Source: Gossypium raimondii (lineage: Eukaryota > Streptophyta > Magnoliopsida > Malvales > Malvaceae). Taken from it: DNA of 64,000 nt. The stretch's first letter is position 1; each line of letters begins with the position of its first letter. Made by a program: the position numbers and the translations under genes. Below, one piece after another: positions 25,282 to 38,422 of the stretch. The notes under the pieces were generated by a model. It saw only the letters and a program-made list of their open reading frames with translations, did not search any database and was not told where the DNA came from. Location of the stretch: NCBI RefSeq assembly GCF_025698545.1, contig NC_068576.1, positions 55,588,094-55,652,093 of the forward strand. The letters are read 5' to 3'.

Positions 25282-27336
25282 ATGATGGAGATCAATTTGG
25301 AGGAAGCTGATGAAAACGTTCCGAAAACCGATTTTGTTTATGATGGAGGGGTGGGAAATTGTAGGTGTAGTGAATTGGAATCGAGGAGCAAGAAAGCCGA
25401 AACGAGGTGTTTGGAGTTGGAATCGGAGGTTCGAATGAGGAAAAGCGACTACGAAGTACTCGAGACTCGATTCAGGTCATTAGAAGCCGCGCATCTTGCT
25501 CTTCAGAATGAAATTAAGGTCTTGAGGGGTCGGAATAGTGAAGTAGGCGACCGGATGGTAGGTGGTTATGGAGGGAAAGGGTTGATTGAGGGAGCTGTTG
25601 ATTTGACCGAAGAGAGCGATGAGGAAGATATGGTTTCTAAGCTGATGGTGGAGAATAGGGTTTTGGAATGTGAGAAGAGTAAGGCTCAAAACGAGGCCGA
25701 GTTTTGGAAGTTGAAGTTCACGGAATTGGAATCATTGATGTCACGGCTGCAAGAAAGCTCGGTTTTGAAAAGCACGGAGCGGCCAGTTGATATGATGAAT
25801 GAAGGAGTTAAATCAAAAGATGGAATAACTTCAAACGACTTGCCAGCCGTAGACAAAGCAGTGAGTTTCATGGATTCTGCACCTACTCTGGTTTCCCCCG
25901 GTAAAGGCATCGGAAATCTACAACCAGCCGGTAATGATGATTCTTTTCTCGGTATTCTGTGGCTTTTATAGTTTCATGTATTATGATGATTTACAATCGT
26001 CATCTTCAATTTTGGTGTTTGTTTTTGTTTCAGTGACACCTTGTAATGACACACCGTATAAGCTTTTCACTTTTGAGAAGGGAGATCACGGAATTGAGAG
26101 TAGTAAACGAGTTAAAAGATTGTTGCCATTTCGAGAGGAAAGAAGCCCCGGTAAACAGATGGCTCCTTCCACCCCGGCTGGTGTTAAACCTGCTTCAGTC
26201 ATTATAATTGATATTCATGGTAGTGATGATGAACTTAATTTGGTCCACGATGAAATACCTTTGACAAGTAACTGGGAAGATGTGGATGGTAAACACGAAA
26301 TAGAAGGAATTGTGGATAGTGAAATCGAAACCAGGACGATTACTGATCAGAACCAGGAAGGAAAAGAGGATACTGTTTCATTTATTGCAGTCTCCAAAAG
26401 AAAACGAGCCTCTAATGTTTTTACTAGTGACACGGAGAGTGATGATGATAATGTTCCAATTGCGACACTCAGGAAGATGCATCACGAGGAAGCAGTTCCT
26501 GCTGCTACTACCCGAGGTAGTTTTACCCCTCGAAAGCGGAGACTAGTATCACTTAGACAGTCTGAAGGAGTAAAAAGGTGCTCATCTAGGAAGGAAGGTG
26601 AATGTGAACTCTGCAAACTAATAACCCCTACAACTGAGGATGTTGAAGATGACGGTTCAGACAAGATTGGGTCAGACAGTGAGAGTGACAGCGATAGCCT
26701 TAATGGATTTATTGTTGAGGACACCGACACTACCAATTGTGACGATAGTTGTAGTGACTCGCTGCAAGATGGTTCCGATTGCAACGATGCTTGTAGCAGA
26801 CAAGAAGATGTCTCTAGTGACTCGAATGATGAAGTGGATTTTGACATGATTATTTCTCAACTTAAAAGGAAAAAGGATCATAAATCGGATTGGAAATTCG
26901 AGGGGGAAATGCTCGCAGCCTTTGGTAAGGATCCCGAACTTTGCATGAAAGCTGTGTGTGCTCTCTACCGGCAACAAACATCAGGGGAGAAACTTTCCAA
27001 GGCAGCCTTGTGCCAAAATCAGAGAGGTTTTAATAAAATCGACGCCTACAGGTATATGAACTCGTAAGTTTATGATTTAGATGAACATCATTGTCATATT
27101 TTGCACAGCGGCTGATATCTATATGCTGGAATTTGTACTGTGTCTTAAGGGGCTGTACGTTGGCGGAGTTTCTGACTGATGGTGATCCGCAAGGTGATTT
27201 AATGAAATCCGTGAAGGAATTGGAAGCATATGATCGGAATGCAGTCGAGTTGTGTAGAAATTTGGCAACAAAATATTCTAAGCAATTGTTTGAGATCTAC
27301 AAAAGCAAAGAGGATCCGTATTTTCTTCCTCCTTAA
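25282..27336 (+). CDS. Acidic nuclear-type coiled-coil protein of unknown function
   Basis: Three exons: 25282-25930, 26034-27051 and 27150-27336 (stop TAA), with GT-AG introns and a continuous frame; 401 aa. I do not recognise a named family. Residues about 27-85 form a heptad-like coiled coil (SELESRSKKAETRCLELESE, then LETRFRSLEAAHLALQNEI). A second helical stretch is at about 125-160. The middle is low complexity and acidic (SDSESDSDSL, DTESDDDN) with basic patches such as KRVKRLLPFREER and SKRKRAS that could be nuclear localisation signals. The last 90 residues look most ordered: a PELCMKAVCALYRQQTS segment, then GFNKIDAYRG, LAEFLTDGDPQGDLMKSV and LATKYSKQLFEIYKSKEDP. I recall similar C-termini in uncharacterised plant proteins. 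The in-frame TTG at 25273 is ignored because ATG ATG at 25282 fits better. It diverges from DHFS with about 0.93 kb between start codons. Function is not inferred. Confidence 0.85.
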
Positions 27337-28795
27337 GGTTCTCTGCAAGTAATTGATTTAAAAGATATCTGAACTCGAGAGCTGGGGAATGTTGTTTTTG
27401 GTTATTTATCGTTCTCGTTCTCTGTTAGGTACTAATATGTTAATCTTCGAGGACATAGGTAAAACTTTCGAATGTCAGGCTTATAGCTTAGGTAAAACTT
27501 AGGACAGACTGTATGTAAACTTTATCTTGTATCTAATAAGGTTTATAGCTTTTGCTTTCTGTTGCGTTTTGCTTGTGACTATGGGCTATATGTTCGATAA
27601 ACTTATTAGAGAACTCTGCAGTCAGTTATATGTATCATTGAAGGGAGGCACTGAAAAGATAGAAGCTTGCTGATTGTTTATAGAAACATAGATGAAGTAG
27701 TGGGTTTGGATATCAATCAATTGCCACTGATTATTAGAATATGAAAAAGAACAACATAAATATACATTGGCTTTGTATATATCTTTTGGTATTATTTGGG
27801 TTTGACAATTTCTTTTTAAATACACATTATTGAAAAAAAGAACCTAAAATTTAGAATTTGAATTTTCATCATTTATTTATTTTGGTACAAAAAATTCATA
27901 ATTTATTGATTTTATAAAATGTATTATTAATAAATTTGTTTAATTTCAAGTTTAATATACTAAATGCTCTTCAATGGCCGTTTATTTTCTTTCAATTTTA
28001 GGAACGGCTTAATAACCATTAATTAATTATGAATTGATATCATATCAACCTTAAAAGCTTGAACAAATTAGACAAAATTAACATAACTACTTATAAATAC
28101 TAAAATGATATATTTTTGTTGAATACAAATATCATATTAGACAAAAAAAAAAAACCCAGGTACCTTATTAAGCCATTTCCATTTTATATATGAATGCTTC
28201 AAAAAACTTATGTGAATTATTAACTAACCCGTATTTTACATAATTACATGATATGATATATTTCAAGCATAAGCATGTGAACCCAAAAGATAATGGGAGC
28301 ACAAAACTAATCACAATATCTGTATGAACTAAAATAAAAAAAATAAAATTAGTCCCCTTATTTCTTCAAGGGGGGAAATGTATTGAACTGAGACCACCTC
28401 AGCAAAAAATAAAATAAAATCTAAGAATCAAAATTTCCGCTCGACTTTGAGCCTTGAGAAACAAAAGTAACACGACAAAACAAAATTGTGTAAGAAATGA
28501 AAAAAATAACGTGCTAACTTTGTGAGCTTTGGAGACCTAGATTAAGGATTTACAGCGATGAACCCGCTTTGTTATTACCGACAATCTATGGTGTATGCTT
28601 GTATATTCCACATTTAGAAAGTTAAAAACGTCCGAAGACCTACACAAAGGAATCTACACCACCAAAACTTTGCATATTATCAGAGCATATATTCCTGCTG
28701 CTACTTGCATCCTTTATCCAATCAAAATTTTCAAGTCCTTAATGAAGCAAAATTCTTAGTAGACCAGAAAACTGGGATCAGCTGGCTCTTGTGGG
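27337..28795. other. Convergent intergenic region
   Basis: This lies between the stop codons of two convergent genes. The proximal few hundred bases on each side are presumably 3' untranslated regions. The middle (about 27820-28160) is AT-rich with no feature I can support. Confidence 0.4.
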
Positions 28796-31700
28796 TCATG
28801 AACTTGCGTAATGGTTATGTAGAACATACTTCACTACTTCATAAAATGAAACCACGATCCCAACTGAAGGGCCGGCACGGCCTACTCGAGGACCCACTCC
28901 CGTAAAAAGCCCCTTCATCCCTCCATCCCTGTTCCAAACAAATGTATAGTCCATAAGTAACAACTCCTCCCGAATTATACAAGTTATAGCTTGAATCTAT
29001 CAACGTATTCGGTTCTTAGCACAACCAAGCAATAGACAAACATAAAACAATTTAAATTCCATGAACATACGCAATTCAATGTTTAATGCTATTCGAGTTT
29101 TTTCATTTCTATCAACACAAAATCGTTTCTCAAGCATATTGCTGCCACAGAAAGCTTTATTCACAACTTATTCGTAAAGGTCATAGGGCAAGTTTGAGGC
29201 TTGGAAAATGGAACCGTGTTATCCATGCATAATATCTCCATCAAAGATGCTTAATTCAATTAACAGTGGGTTGGAAAGATACCTCCAAACTTCCATCAGT
29301 GTCTGTCGCGTTGTCATTCGCAATGCCCTCACAGGGTCCTTCTGAAAATTACAACAAAGATGACATATTTTAGAAGATATAAAACAGCATAGTCTAGTTC
29401 ATTAACTTTGTACTTACAGGGGTAAAACAAAAATGCTCAATGTGTACCAAAAGTAACTACTAACTGGGTAATGCATATGGCATAAAGTCAACAGGTAGCA
29501 ATATTCAAGAACCATCCATTAGCTTTTGAAGGAGACAAACCTCTATCTGCCTTCGAGTTTTAGCAACATCTAGAGGACAGGTAGCAGCAGCAGCAAGGCT
29601 TCCAGCAAAAAACCCAGCAGAAAAATTTGCCCCAAGGACAGTAGCGACATTGGATTCTTCACCCACCAAACCCAGAAGTTTTCTCCTGATCTGCAGTAAT
29701 AGGTAAATAAACCAAGAAATTCAGTTGTTGGCATGTATTCACTCGAAAACGCCAATGGGTTTCCTTGAAACTTTACTGCTGCTGCTGGTGGAGGGGGGGG
29801 TAAACTATAGGAGTTCTAAGAAGTGGGAACTCACAGGCTCTAGGGTTGACCAACAAATTCCTGAGAAAGGAACATCGCGAGCAAGCTGTGCTCCCATGCC
29901 TGTCCATAAGACACGATACCCTTGCACTGTCAAGGGAAACATAAAAAACCATTATTAGAATTGTGGAGGAAAAAGATTTTGTTGTCTTATTAAGACAGCA
30001 AAATGCCCATTCACTAACAATCAGACTGCCATTCTTATGGAAATGAGCCAGGAGCATACAAAAATTGCCATATTTGTTTTCTCAGAAGCCACTGGTGTCG
30101 CTTATTTATACAGTGATCATTTAGGATGAAACTCAATTCTAATAAAATGAAAGGAAAAAACACTCGTTTATTAAGTATGACTCCACACTCCACCAAAGTA
30201 ATAATAAAAGACACAAATCATCATGTTGGCATGTTAAACCATCTATATAAGAACATATTAGCCTGCAATTACCATATCCATTAAGCTTAAACCTTATACA
30301 TCAGTTTCTCAATTTGCTATAAACTTTCACATCTGGAACTGCTAAAGAGTTGCAGAAATACAAGTTAAAGGCACAAGGCACACTCTAATTTTATATTGCT
30401 TGAGGTGTAAGGCACAAACAGAAAACCCGCGTGGGTGAAGGCACAATATGCATGTGCAGTAAAGCTTAAGGTATAAATTATGATAATGAACTTTAAAGAG
30501 TAGTCTAGTTTATTAACAAAATATCCAAAATTTTAATTTTCTTTTGTTAACAATGTGCACGACTTCCTTACTGACACATGTCTATTGTTTAATACTCAAA
30601 TATTGAGAGGCAGAGAGAGTTTAATATCTTATTTCTTACTAGTAAAGGTATAGCTAATGAAAAGAAGTTAGAAACAAAAGAAATTAACTAGAACTTCAAT
30701 CAGGCAAGCTTCTTTTCACACCTACTGCCATAATAAAAAGTGTGTCTAAATGCATTAGCTATGTAGCTGATCAAATGTGCCTCACTTGAAAGGTTTAGAG
30801 GCACTTTAGTTGTCAGGCACTAGGGCGCAACACCACAACAACAATGAATTATGAAATTTTTGATGTTTAGGACATAGAAAGTAAAAAGACAAAGGGAAAA
30901 AATATATTCCCAAAAGGCTAATCTTAAAATGCTGAAAAAGTAACAATAACCAGAAACAGGTATTCCATAGAGTAACTTACAACTGCTCTGAGGGTTTCTG
31001 CCCTTGACATCAGAGACAACTCCTAGAAGGGTATTAAAAACTCCAGGAGGCTTCTTTCCGATCTGAGTGTCTTTAAATGCCTGTGATTAAAACAGAACAC
31101 AAAAATGAATTAGATGAAACAATACAAAAGGTATCTATGAACTGACAGATATTCAATTTTTAAAGCAAAGCAATAACAAACCTATTTTTGTCAAAAAGGA
31201 AAAACATAGTAGCATTAAATACCAGCAATAGCAATACAATCACTTTTACCATGAAAATACAAATTAAATAGTTCAGTAAACAAATTAATATCAAAATTAC
31301 CTGCATGCGAGTTCTAGCAAGTTCAATAGGGTAACATGTCGCACAAGCTAGTGACCTTGCCAAAGAGCCAGCAAACAAAGGGGCATATGGTGTTGCACTA
31401 GGCATATATTGTGCTGCAAGCCCCTCCATCCAGTTGCGGAATATGTCGTAGCAAGGTAAATAGATTCCCACCTGTACAGAAATGTAAGCAACTGTCAAAA
31501 AGCTCTACTGATATCAGTACATGATATTTGCATGCAAAAATACTTTCTTCAGCTGCTGTAAGGTTTGTTAATGGAAATGGGAACTCACTGTCGGGACAGC
31601 CAAAGCAAGACCTGCATTAGTTCCTCTCCACAACCTAGAAAACCCCTCCTGCAGAAAATATTATCCTGTTATGCGTTTGAAAATAGTAGTAAACACAAAC

Positions 31701-32529
31701 AAATGCCTAAAGGAAAACATACTCAGTCACATGTATAGTTAAGATAAAGAATTAACCACTTTAGGTTATTACAGCAATCTTATCAACAAGTTATATAAGA
31801 TGACTGCATTGCAGCACCGACCTGGCGTATAATCTTGTTGAAGACATCTAATGTTCCTTTGTACTGAAAACAATCAGGAGGACAAATTGATACAGTTCCA
31901 TGGACTCCAGCACGGGTGCAAGATGGTGAACATCTTAAATCAGCAAACATCTAATCCAACATATTCATATATGAAAAAATTAAACACAATCTAACATTGC
32001 ATCAACAGATTAAAACACACAACATAAAGAATTCCTTTCTCTGAATATCAAAAGTGAGGGAATAGATTGCACTGGTACCGTATTTGGTCCGAAATACGCC
32101 ATTCGACCAATTAGATTACTTAACGGATGTGAGTAAGGTACTCCGGCAGCCTGAGCTTGCAACCTTGTCTGTTAATTACAAGAAAGAAACATGGCAATAT
32201 TTTCAAACCACAATTAAACAGCAAGGAAACTGTACTGATTACGTGGTTTATCATACCTTGACAACATCGAGCGGATTAACGATGATGGCGGACAAAACGG
32301 CAGCACCAGCAGCAGAGAAAGCTCGTTCTCCAATCCCTAGATTCGAATTGGTAGGACCGTTATCATCCTGATCCTGAGGCTCACCGAGTTCAGTCTCAAG
32401 TATGTCCGTTATCGTCGGTTCCATGACCGACAAATCGTGACCGTTGATTTCAACTCTCGAGGATTGCTCTGAACTCATCCATGGATTATGTGTTCGCCGC
32501 TGTGTTTCCGCCATCTCTATTGCTTGCAT
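28796..32529 (-). CDS. MTM1: Mitochondrial carrier, MTM1 / SLC25A39-40 type
   Basis: Ten exons: 32529-32257, 32168-32079, 31950-31822, 31648-31589, 31471-31301, 31080-30981, 29926-29835, 29690-29541, 29341-29283 and 28928-28796 (stop TGA); 418 aa, continuous frame. It has the three repeats of the inner-membrane carrier family, with signature motifs PLDVVK (86-91), PIELAR (232-237) and PLDVAK (344-349). Between helices 1 and 2 a matrix loop carries four cysteines: CSPSC at 128-132 and CPPDC at 144-148. This loop and the following segment FQYKGTLDVFNKIIRQEGFSR match the SLC25A39/40 and plant MTM1 branch. Yeast Mtm1 was linked to manganese loading of superoxide dismutase and iron handling. Human SLC25A39/40 import glutathione. 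Which substrate the plant protein carries is not decided by sequence. The N-terminus (about 60 residues) is polar and not conserved. Intron 6, at about 1.05 kb, is the longest. The choice between MTM1 and its paralogue MTM2 is uncertain. Confidence 0.9.
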
Positions 32530-33729
32530 CTTCTCTCAAAAAAAAAAACAATTAAAAGTGTGAAAATAGAATCAAAACGATGGAATTGATTCTCATATAA
32601 CCTAATGTCAGGACATTTTTATTGACTTTAAAAAAAAAAAAGAAGAGAAAATTGAAAGGCTTTTCCGAATTCCTTGGGGAAGAGGAAATTAATATTATTA
32701 AAAAAATTGAGCGGAAAATGCTTACCAGAAAAAAAAGCGAGAGACGCACAAAAATTGGGCCGCGTTTGGGCGAATTTACGAAAGCGACAGTGGTTTTTTT
32801 ATATGGTTAAAAGTGAAAAAATAATAATTTAAAACTTTAATTTGATTTTTTATTAAAAATGAAGGGAAAACTTATTCCCTTTTTTCCTTTTTTTCTTATA
32901 TTTATTACTGGTGAAAGTTTTGCCGCTTGAGTATGTTTCTAGGGCTTTCTATCCAGCACTTGAAAGGAGGCGCCCAAAACGGCGAGTCGATAAAACCCTA
33001 ACGTAACATGGATAAGAAATTTCGGACTGGTGAAACCCTAATGTAACGTCACTTTTTCTCCTAATGGCAGGCAACCATATGGCAGTCCATACTCTAGCCA
33101 CGCGATCACTATATATTTGTTTTGTTTTTTTCAATATTACGTTTGAAAAAGACACAGGGAATAGCATAATCACGAATTTATTTAAAGAAAAAGTAATTTA
33201 TAAATTTAGTCATTTATATATGATTTAAATTACATTTTAATTATAGAAATTTAGAAAATTAAGATATAATCATTAATGTTATCGTTTTATTACATTTAAG
33301 TCACGGAATCGTTAACTAATGAACAACAAGTTAACTTGACATATTATATTATTATTTTAAATAATAAGTTTAGGAAAATTTAAATAACTAATCCTTATAC
33401 TTTTCTTTTCGAACCATTTAATCTTTTTCCTTTTAGTTTCTTTGTCTCATATATGTATTTGGGTCTCTGAAATTGACATCATCTCCTAGATTTGTATTTA
33501 TAATTTAGAAATTTTTAAAATATACTATTTATAATTTTTTCATGGGCTAAATTCGACTTCTACCTGATATTGCTCAAAAGCTTTTAAGGTAATTTATATT
33601 TAGAAAATTATTATGTATATTATGTGTAAAATTTGTAGACTCTACAAGTAAATTTAGGGTATAGCAAGTATCTTGTACAATGTAGTTAAAATATATATAT
33701 ATATATAATGGTTAATAGTTAGTACACTG
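32530..33729. other. Upstream region of the MTM1-like gene and intergenic DNA
   Basis: The region just before the start codon is A/T rich, including an A11 run near 32631. A broken 200-bp segment at about 33190-33400 resembles the end of a TIR element. No gene is supported. Confidence 0.35.
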
Positions 33730-34205
33730 TAGAGGTGTTCATGGGCCGGGGGCGGGTTGGTCGGCCAGAAAAATTTCAGCCGGGTCCTAGGCCGGCCCGC
33801 CCGACTTGAAATATGGGCCTAGAATTTTGCCTGTGCCCGGCCGGAAAAATTCATAAGCCCGACCAGCCCGGCCCGTTTTTAAATAAATACCAAAACTTTA
33901 TTTTAAAATTAAAATAAAAATTTAAAAAGTATTTTAAAATTAAAAAATTAAAAAAAGTATTTTAAAAAAATTTTAAAATTAAAAAAAGTATTTTAAAAGT
34001 ATTTTAAAGTTAAAAATAAAAATAAAATATTTATTATTCGGGCGGTAGGGCAGGCCCGGCCAAAAAGTGGTGCCGAGGCCTGCCCGCTTTTTAATCGGGC
34101 CTCGTTTTTTGCCCAAGCCCATATTTCGGCCTATATTTTTATCCAAACCTCCCATATTTCAGGCGAGCCGTCCGGGGCAGGCAGCCCCGCCCATGAACAC
34201 TTGAC
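33730..34205. mobile_element. hAT-like MITE with GTGTTCATGGGC inverted ends
   Basis: The left end reads TAGAGGTGTTCATGGGC and the right end is GCCCATGAACACTTGAC, its imperfect inverse. The subterminal parts are GC-rich (GGGCCGG, CCCGGCCC) around an AT-rich core. The structure matches the element at 47991-48603, which has a perfect 8-bp duplication. Here no duplication is recognisable, so the outer boundaries are approximate. Confidence 0.6.
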
Positions 34206-34835
34206 AAATGTCTCTTGTTTTTAAATATATTTTTAATATTATACTATGGGAAATTATTTGATACCCTAGTGGAGTTTTTAAACTCCGCATCAATTTTTTA
34301 AATTGCTTATGGAATAAAATGGAATACAAAAAGTATATTATTTGTGTACTAAATACTCACTTTTTACTATATTCTTATAGGATGCTTATTAACCCTAGTT
34401 TTACTTGTGGAATCTAAAACTTCAGTAGTAATGTACTAAATAATTTTCTTATAAATAAATGTGACACTTGTCACATCCTAAACTCATTTGTAGATTTTAA
34501 AAGCTCCACAAATTATATTTCTAATTTTATAAATATTTATTTGTCTCTTTATTTTATGAAATTCACATGAAATTGAAAAAAATAAAATAAAAGATTGGTG
34601 TTAGCAAGCAAGACTATTGTTTCTTCAAGATATTTCTATTTGTGAGACATAACTCTTGGCCTAAAATATATATATAAACATTCAAGGCATAATATATATA
34701 TATATATATATAACAAATGTGATTTTAATTGAAAATGATAAAGTTGAGGTGTTGAAAAAAATTGTATTTTAAGTTTAAGTTTAAATTTCAAATTGTGTGT
34801 GTAATTATTCAGAGTTAATTGTATTAGACATCCAT
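34206..34835. other. AT-rich stretch before the nested LTR region
   Basis: No gene. It contains an (AT)n run at about 34690-34712. The last ~20 bases (34815-34835, GTTAATTGTATTAGACATCC) are the left tip of the TIR element whose remainder continues at 41394. Confidence 0.4.
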
Positions 34836-35393
34836 TGTAACATCCTCTAACCCTAAACCATTGTTGGAACAGGGTTATAGAGTATTACCGGTCGTTTCCG
34901 ATCAATCACGAATACTATACAAATAATTATCAAAATATAATATAAATTATTCATACTGTCCCTTTTACGGGCTACCGAAGCCCAAATTATGCATTAGAAA
35001 CAAATCGGGACTTGTTCGAGTGTTTCGAGAATTTTTCGTGAAAAACTAAAATTTTTCCTAGGAGCAGGGCTCACACGCCCATGTCATCAGGCTGTGTATC
35101 TCACACGGTCTGGCCACACGCCCGTGTGCCAGCCCATGTAGACTTAAAATGAGCCTTAAACCTTAATCTATCCAACCCTGCAATTCTTGTACAATAAATA
35201 ACTCAATACTAGTCTTTCAACCAATTCACAATATGTTCAAACATACTCAATTCATGTCAATTACCTCAATCTAATAACCCATTTAATGCTTATTCATACT
35301 TATTTCACATATAATATCGAATTCAAGTAAAATCTAGCATATTCAATCCAATTCAAGTTTTGTACCAATTATACCTTTTCTATAAACTTGACT

Positions 35394-35398
<5 letters not shown>

Positions 35399-35430
<32 letters not shown>
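35399..35430. repeat. (AT)n run, target of nested LTR insertion
   Basis: An AT dinucleotide run directly abuts the TGTAAC start at 35431. The run resumes after the CTGTTACA end at 38384 (to about 38420), so the nested element landed inside one microsatellite. Confidence 0.85.
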
Positions 35431-35434
<4 letters not shown>

Positions 35435-38381
35435 ACACCTCTTACCCGAGACTGTTTTCGGAGTCGAGCACGAGGCATTACTTAGCTTATCTTACTAATT
35501 CGGAGCATAAAAACTTGGTTTGAAAATTTATTTCACTATTTACAGCAAATCTGTCCACCTGCGCAGCAGTCACTTATTTAATTATAACTTGAGTTACGAA
35601 ACTCGAAATTTAGATCCGTAAAATTTCCCTGAAACTAGACTTGTATATCTTTTCACCATAAATTTTTCAGAATTTTTGGTTTAGCCAATTAGTACAGTTT
35701 ATTAGTTAAAGTCTCCCCTGTTTCAGTGACCGACCATCCTGACCTCTTGTCACTAAAATTCAATTATCTCTTTGTACAGACTTCATATGGTGATTCCACT
35801 TATTTCTCCTGAAAATAGACTCATCAAGGAATCTATAAATATAAATTATAACTCATAAATCCTTCTGTGAAATTTTTAATGAATTTCTAAAGTCAGAACA
35901 GGGGACCTCAAAATCATTCTGACCCTGCCTCACTAAAATTCAAATATCTAAAAATATATAACTCTTTTTCTTACTCTATTTCTTTCATGTGAAAGTAGAC
36001 TCATTCAGATTTAATTTAGTATCTCACTTAGCTTCTAATTCAATTTCTACCATTTTTGATGATTTTTCAAAGTTACCTCAATGCATCTATCCAAAAACTG
36101 TTCCATTGCAAATTTTTAAAAAATTCAATATAACCCCTTTATAATTATCTAACATTCCCTACAAATTTAATTCACAACCAATTCCAGTATTTCAACTACT
36201 TCATTTAAATACTAATGAAGTTCAGCCAATCAACCATTTCAAACTAAAAACATGTATATGTTTCGATATCTAACACAACCATAACATTTAAATTTATTTT
36301 GCATACTTAGTCATTCATACTAATACTATTTACTTCAATCCCCTACACATGCCATATAAATCCAAAAAGTTGTTTAACAAAATCTACCGGAGTAAATCTG
36401 GATAGTGTGATCGTTGTTGTAGATCCGATCCTCCGAAATATATATATATACGTCAATCTACAAGAAACAGTAAACACACACCAGTAAGCTTACAGAAAGC
36501 TTAGTAAGTTCATAGGCTCATAATAAAATCTTACCAAAATTTCACTAACAACATTAACAAACAAATAAAAATTCAGCATTTCCTGCTAACCCCAATCTCA
36601 AATAATAAATATATCCAATTGAGCTCAATATCAGATATCAACTTCTATTCCGACATTTAGCTTCAATTGCACTTACAAATACCTATCAAATTAAGGATCG
36701 CCTTACGGAATTGAGTACATCGTTTGCCCGGTGCCACAATTTGCTTGAATATTTCACATTGCTATAACTCAGTATGGTTTTCTTCACGGAAATACCATAC
36801 CTACTTTTCACAACTCAATATGGTTTTCTTCGCTGAAACACCATACCTACTTTTCATAACTCAGTATGGTTTTCTTCACCGAAACACCATACCTACTTTT
36901 CACAACTCAGTATGGTTTTCTTCACCGAAACACCATACCTACTTTTCACAACTCAGTATGGTTTTCTTCACCGAAACACCATACCTACTTTTCACACTTT
37001 GCCATGGATCCACCATGGACTTATCCGTCAATTCGTCATTGGTTGCCAAACATGTGTACTTAATCCTGCGTATCCCTTATTTTGAACTAACAATCTCATC
37101 TTCTTCTCATTTTTACCATAATCATAATTCAGTAACAATATACAAATTTATACAATATATCATTTCCACATTAATAATTAATCATAAAAATTCAGCCATA
37201 TGAACTTACCTGGGCCGATTTGTAGAAGTTGTAAAAGTTCAGAAACTAGTTCGATACTTTCTCTTTTCCGCGTTTATCTTCGAATTCCCGATCTATAATA
37301 TAAATTTTTCCATTCATTGGCATCTACTTCAATACTAATTTACTTCACAATTTATGCCTTTCAATTTTCGAAATTACACTTTTACCTCCAAAATTTACAA
37401 TTTTTACAATTTGGTCCCTACTCAATTAACCCTTCAATTGATCAAAATTTTCTCAATTAACACCTTATCCAACCATTTTAGACTACTGAACAGCCTTTGA
37501 TATTCATAATTTTAGTACAAAACCCCAATTCCTAACTTTTTCACAATTACGTCCTAAAAATCATTTTCTACTAAAATCACTTAATAAAATCATAATATAA
37601 TGAAATTAAAACTTTAAATATATATTAATTCGTCATAAACTTCCATAACTTATTCGTAGTAGCTTACAAAATCACCCATGGAATCAAAAACTAATGAATT
37701 CAATAGTTGGGCCTAGTTGTAAAAGTCACAAAATATGAAAATTTCAAAGAAAAAGCAAGAATTGAACTCACATGGTGTAAAAATATGAAAAACCAGCTTG
37801 TTTCAGACCTCCTATGGCGTTTTTGCTGATAAATTATGAAGAGATCTCTAGATTTTTCACTTTTATCTTTGTTTTATATATTTAATTTGTAAAATTTCCA
37901 ATTTTGCCCTTATTTCTCCTTACTTTCTGCTGATTTTTCTTGCCCAGCCGTCCAGCCAATATAATTTGGGCCTAATTGCCTTTTAAATCCCTCCTTATTA
38001 GTCACTTAAGCTATTTAATCACAATTTTAACAAATTTTGCACTATTCTCAATTTAGTTCTTTTTAATTAATTGACTATCCAAACGTTATAATTTTCTAAC
38101 GAAACTTTTATACTAACTCAATGACACTCCATAAATATTTTTAAAAATATTTATGGCTTGTTTATGAATTCGAGGTCTCGAAACCTCGTTTTAGACCCAA
38201 TTTACCTATTAATTTTTTTTTAAATCGCAAAAATTCACTAAATCACAAAATTCACTAATTCAAAAATTCTTCTAAATTCACATTTGACTCATAATTATTA
38301 ATTTATTAAATTTTAAGACTCACTAGTCACATTTAGTGATCTCCAATCACTGTTTCCGACACCACTAAAAATTAGGCTGTT

Positions 38382-38384
<3 letters not shown>
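35431..38384 (+). mobile_element. Nested solo-LTR-like element B
   Basis: It has TGTAACACCTC at the left end and TTAGGCTGTTACA at the right, and is 2954 bp long. It is flanked by ATATA on both sides, though in an AT run this is not diagnostic. It contains the GATAGTGTGA block (36403), the AAGCTTAGTAAGTTCATA block (about 36498) and TTCAGCCATATGAACTTAC (37191). Its right half aligns with 5083-8321. No retrotransposon proteins are encoded. Confidence 0.7.
36763..36995. repeat. 46-bp minisatellite inside element B
   Basis: About five copies of a unit containing CAGTATGGTTTTCTTCACCG and AAACACCATACCTACTTTTC. The first copies start 46 bases apart (36773, 36819). The unit includes a near-palindrome (TATGGT ... 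ACCATA). A 159-codon open frame across it is a by-product. Confidence 0.85.

Positions 38385-38422
<38 letters not shown>

Noticed and set aside
26482..26847. 121-codon serine-rich open frame on the minus strand
   Set aside because: Antisense shadow of the acidic SD/SE-rich exon 2 of the 25.3 kb gene.
36763..36995. Regular repeats that could suggest a CRISPR array
   Set aside because: The units are contiguous 46-bp tandem repeats without unique spacers, in a plant nuclear LTR. It is a minisatellite.
36724..37203. 159-codon open frame on the plus strand
   Set aside because: It runs through a 46-bp minisatellite inside a solo-LTR-like element. The protein is just the repeat translated and has no family features.
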